From assembly GCF_025147465.1 (NCBI RefSeq), contig NZ_JALXOZ010000018.1:1-45999 (forward strand): DNA of 45,999 nt, in the 5' to 3' direction. Below the pieces are notes generated by a model. It was not told the origin of the DNA. It did no database searches and worked only from the letters and a program-made list of their open reading frames with translations. Made by a program: the position numbers and the translations under genes. Of this stretch, positions 43,497 through 45,999 are shown in pieces; within the stretch, counting starts at the first letter, position 1, and the number at the start of each line of letters is the position of its first letter. The DNA is from Dermabacter sp. p3-SID358 (GTDB lineage: Bacteria; Actinomycetota; Actinomycetes; Actinomycetales; Dermabacteraceae).

Positions 43497-44987
43497 ATGC
43501 GAGCTCACGAGCACTCGCCTCGCGCGAACGCGACTCTCGAGATCGAGCGCGCCGACGCCGTCCTCATCGGTGCCGGAATCGCCTCGGCAACCCTCGCGAT
43601 GATGCTGAGCGAACTCGAACCGACGTGGCACATCGTGGTTCTCGAACGCCTGAGGAGCCCCGCGCTCGAATCCTCGCACGCCTGGAACAATGCCGGGACC
43701 GGCCACAGCGCCCTGTGCGAACTCAACTACACCCCCATCGATGCGCACGGCCGCGTCTCGATCAATAAAGCGGTCGCCATCAATGAAAAGTTTCAGGTCT
43801 CGCGAACGTGGTGGGCACACCTCGTCGAAAGCGGCACGCTCAATCACCCCGAGCGCTTCATCCGCACCGTTCCGCACATGAGCCTCGTCCACGGTGAAGA
43901 GAACCGGCGCTTCCTCAGGGCACGATTCGATGCACTCCGCACGCACCCCTTGTTTTCGTCGCTCGAATACACGGAAGACCCGGCCCGCCTCACCGAGTGG
44001 GCCCCGCTCGTCATGGAGGGCCGAGGCACGGGGACTTCCCTTTCCGCAACTCACTCGCTCGCGGGGACCGACATCGACTTCGGCTCCCTCACACGCGCGC
44101 TCCTCGACGCATCTCAGAAAAAAGGCACGAGCGTGCACTACGGCGCCGATGTTGTGGATTTGCGCCGCATGGGCAACGACTGGGGCGTCATGGCGTCCAC
44201 GGGCGGAACAACCCGCGTCGTTCGCGCTCCATTCGTGTTCGTGGGTGCGGGCGGAGCTGCCCTCCCCCTCCTCCAACGCTCCGGGATCAACGAAATCCGC
44301 GGCTACGGCGGCTTCCCGATCTCCGGGCAGTGGCTTCGCTGCACGAACCCAGAGATCGCTGCGCGGCACGAAGCCAAGGTGTACGGGAAAGCAGCCGTCG
44401 GATCACCCCCGATGAGCGTCCCCCACCTCGATACGCGCTTCATAGGCGGCAAGCGCGAGCTCATGTTCGGGCCCTATGCGGGCTGGAGCCCGAAGTTCCT
44501 CAAATCGGGTTCCGCGACCGATCTTTTTCGTTCGGTCCGCCCCTCAAACGCCCTTCCCATGGCCTCGGTTGCGCCCGGCAACCTCGATCTCATCGCCTAC
44601 CTCGCCTCGCAGGTCACTCAGAACTTCGAGGATCGTTTGGCAGCGCTCGCCGAGTACTTTCCGAACGCACAAGAAAAGGACTGGGAGCTCCTTACAGCCG
44701 GTCAGCGTGTCCAGGTCATTGCACCACTCTCGCGCACGCGCGGAACCCTCCAATTCGGAACCGAGCTCATTACGTCTTCCGATGGAAGCATGAGCGGGCT
44801 TCTTGGCGCGTCACCCGGTGCATCGACCGCAACGTCAATCATGCTCGACCTCCTCAAGCGAGCATTTCCCGAGCATGCGGACCGATGGGAACCAAAACTT
44901 CGCTCCATGTTCCCCGCCAACGACGATGCCGGAGAAAACCTCGCACGCACAAGCCGCATTCTTGGCCTCACAGAACCACACCGGTGA
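43497..44987 (+). CDS. mqo: Malate:quinone oxidoreductase
   Basis: A membrane-associated FAD enzyme oxidising malate to oxaloacetate and reducing menaquinone, bypassing malate dehydrogenase. It has 496 residues. FAD-binding ADAVLIGAGIASATLAMML (about 19-37), ERLRSPALESSHAWNNAGTG HSALCELNYTP block in the N-terminal third, FDFGSL/TDIDFGSLTRALL, FVFVGAGGAALPLLQRSGI, and GGFPISGQWL. The C-terminal RTRGTLQFGTELITSSDGSM and GLLGASPGASTATSIMLDLL are typical. The start ATG is 11 nt past GAAGGAG. It is followed by an aldose-epimerase gene with a 10-nt gap. Confidence 0.96.
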   Translation: MRAHEHSPRANATLEIERADAVLIGAGIASATLAMMLSELEPTWHIVVLERLRSPALESSHAWNNAGTGHSALCELNYTPIDAHGRVSINKAVAINEKFQVSRTWWAHLVESGTLNHPERFIRTVPHMSLVHGEENRRFLRARFDALRTHPLFSSLEYTEDPARLTEWAPLVMEGRGTGTSLSATHSLAGTDIDFGSLTRALLDASQKKGTSVHYGADVVDLRRMGNDWGVMASTGGTTRVVRAPFVFVGAGGAALPLLQRSGINEIRGYGGFPISGQWLRCTNPEIAARHEAKVYGKAAVGSPPMSVPHLDTRFIGGKRELMFGPYAGWSPKFLKSGSATDLFRSVRPSNALPMASVAPGNLDLIAYLASQVTQNFEDRLAALAEYFPNAQEKDWELLTAGQRVQVIAPLSRTRGTLQFGTELITSSDGSMSGLLGASPGASTATSIMLDLLKRAFPEHADRWEPKLRSMFPANDDAGENLARTSRILGLTEPHR

Positions 44988-44997
44988 AAGGACATCC

Positions 44998-45912
44998 ATG
45001 AGCATTTCGCACTCCCCCTTCAGAGGAACGATCGTCACCCTCTCGAACGCGAGCGCACGCGCCGAGCTTACGAGTGTGGGCGCCGCACTCAATCGCTTCT
45101 GCATCGGCGAGCGCGACTTTCTCGTGCCCAGCCCCCTCGACGATGTTCAGTTCGGCTATCGCGGCGGAATCATCGCTCCTTGGCCAAACCGAATTGGGGA
45201 TGGATCTTACTCTTACGGAGGCGTGGAATACGAACTGCCTCTCAACGAACACGAACGCCGAAATGCCCTTCATGGACTCGTGTGCTGGAGCGACTTTGCA
45301 GTCGAAAACCATTCTGAAAACTCCGTCGAGTTTGTTCACCGCATTATTCCCGTGCCGGGTTATCCCTTCCCACTCGAGATCCGCGTGCGATACGTCCTCG
45401 ACAAAGACGCCATTACCACGGAGGTGACTGCGACAAATCTCGGCGAGCGCCGAGCCCCTTACGGCGTATGCCCCCACCCTTATGTGGTGCCCGGCGAGGA
45501 AGAGATGAATGAGTGGGAGGCGCGCGTGCCCGCCTCCCACGTGCTCGAGGTAGACGAGCGTCTTCTTCCCGCCACGCTCTCGCCCCTCGAGAACCACCCC
45601 GAACTGAATCTTGATGGCTCCCCTATCGGCCAACGCTCGATCGACCACGCCTACACGGGATTTTCCGAAGGACGCATAACTGTACGGAGCGCGATTGGTG
45701 AAGTGTGGGTGGAGTTTGACCCTGTTTCTCTCCCGTGGGCACAAATCCACACCGCTGACCATCCCGATCCAGCAAAGAACCGCGCTGGTCTCGCCGTCGA
45801 ACCCATGACGTGCCCGCCAGATGCCTTCCGCACGGGAGAGGACCTCATCCACCTCGCCCCGGGCGCATCGCACACCGCTTCGTGGACGATCGGGGCTCGA
45901 GTACTCGACTAA
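44998..45912 (+). CDS. Aldose 1-epimerase family protein
   Basis: A galactose-mutarotase-fold protein of 304 residues that may interconvert alpha and beta anomers of a sugar or sugar phosphate. The ATG at 44998 has AAAGGA five bases upstream, overlapping the mqo stop region. Conserved residues: Arg in PWPNRIGDGSY, His in RNALHGLVCW, His in CPHPYVV, and Glu in AVEPMTCPPDAF. Substrate cannot be told from sequence. Its co-location with mqo has no obvious metabolic reason; it may simply be carried on the same transcript. Confidence 0.88.
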   Translation: MSISHSPFRGTIVTLSNASARAELTSVGAALNRFCIGERDFLVPSPLDDVQFGYRGGIIAPWPNRIGDGSYSYGGVEYELPLNEHERRNALHGLVCWSDFAVENHSENSVEFVHRIIPVPGYPFPLEIRVRYVLDKDAITTEVTATNLGERRAPYGVCPHPYVVPGEEEMNEWEARVPASHVLEVDERLLPATLSPLENHPELNLDGSPIGQRSIDHAYTGFSEGRITVRSAIGEVWVEFDPVSLPWAQIHTADHPDPAKNRAGLAVEPMTCPPDAFRTGEDLIHLAPGASHTASWTIGARVLD

Positions 45913-45999
45913 TCGCGCAAAACACGAAAGCGGGGGGGGGGGGGGGGGGGCCCCGGGGCGCCGGGAGGGCCCCTCCACCTGGTACTCGCTGACACAGCC
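45913..45999. other. G19 homopolymer and GC-rich tail at window end
   Basis: After the epimerase stop there are 18 ordinary bases, then a run of 19 G (45932-45950) and CCCCGGGGCG-type sequence. Such a run is unusual here and, at a contig end, suggests a poorly read terminator hairpin or assembly artefact. No gene is supported. Confidence 0.5.

Overview
The window looks like chromosomal core DNA from a fairly GC-rich actinobacterium. GC seems to be about 60% by eye. Pointers are menaquinone-type respiration (menG, ndh, mqo), a Pmt-type protein mannosyltransferase, ClpC, a cysteine-free L32, DUF501 beside divIC and ppx, frequent GTG starts and ATGA/GTGA stop-start overlaps. Gene order follows, from memory, the Mycobacterium tuberculosis stretch from about Rv0985c to Rv1026: mscL, 5-FCL, rimJ, a membrane protein, pmt, rsmI, tatD, rsmA, pth, rplY, prs, glmU, TetR, mfd, mazG, eno, divIC, DUF501, ppx. 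A Micrococcales member such as a Dermabacteraceae species is a guess, not a demonstration.

Layout. 1-4848 (minus): menG, a purine/xanthine-type NCS2 permease, nagB and type II NADH dehydrogenase. 4849-8326 (minus): eno-divIC-DUF501-ppx. 8471-17199 (minus): glmU-prs, rplY, then pth-mfd-mazG coupled by overlapping stops and starts, with a tRNA-Gln upstream of glmU. 17399-21028 (plus): a TetR regulator, then an SPFH/SHOCT protein, a double zinc-ribbon membrane protein and a small membrane protein, resembling part of the Bacillus ydjFGHI envelope-stress module but without PspA. 21035-26069: ABC-F, rsmA and tatD (minus), rpmF (plus), rsmI (minus). 26107-30229: pmt (plus) facing an IMPase-DUF4870-LysR-like-luxS operon. 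30302-35176: a molybdate transporter with two tandem modA genes downstream of a sugar-lactone oxidase (minus). 35207-37032 (minus): a decayed PLP-enzyme remnant, a putative Glp-receptor/SepX-like membrane protein and rimJ. 37122-40139 (plus): 5-FCL, SAF protein, mscL, mutY. 40166-43321 (minus): dedA, clpC. 43497-45912 (plus): mqo and an aldose-1-epimerase-like gene. The window ends in a 19-G run that looks like a contig-end artefact.

Most genes are housekeeping: glycolysis and PRPP/UDP-GlcNAc supply, translation quality control (pth, rsmA, rsmI, L25, L32), DNA repair (mfd, mutY, mazG), proteolysis (clpC) and menaquinone respiration. The most interesting non-standard points are: (i) a leader that can hide the rplY Shine-Dalgarno site in an 8-bp stem; (ii) a tandem modA duplication that carried along 78 nt of the neighbouring oxidase 3' end; (iii) a pseudogene tail of a D-amino-acid deaminase/aldolase-type enzyme; (iv) mirror-image divergent leaderless promoters between rsmI and pmt, with the same arrangement at tatD; (v) the SPFH/zinc-ribbon module; and (vi) apparent loss of galU-glp, ispE, rpfB and metG from their usual places in this block.
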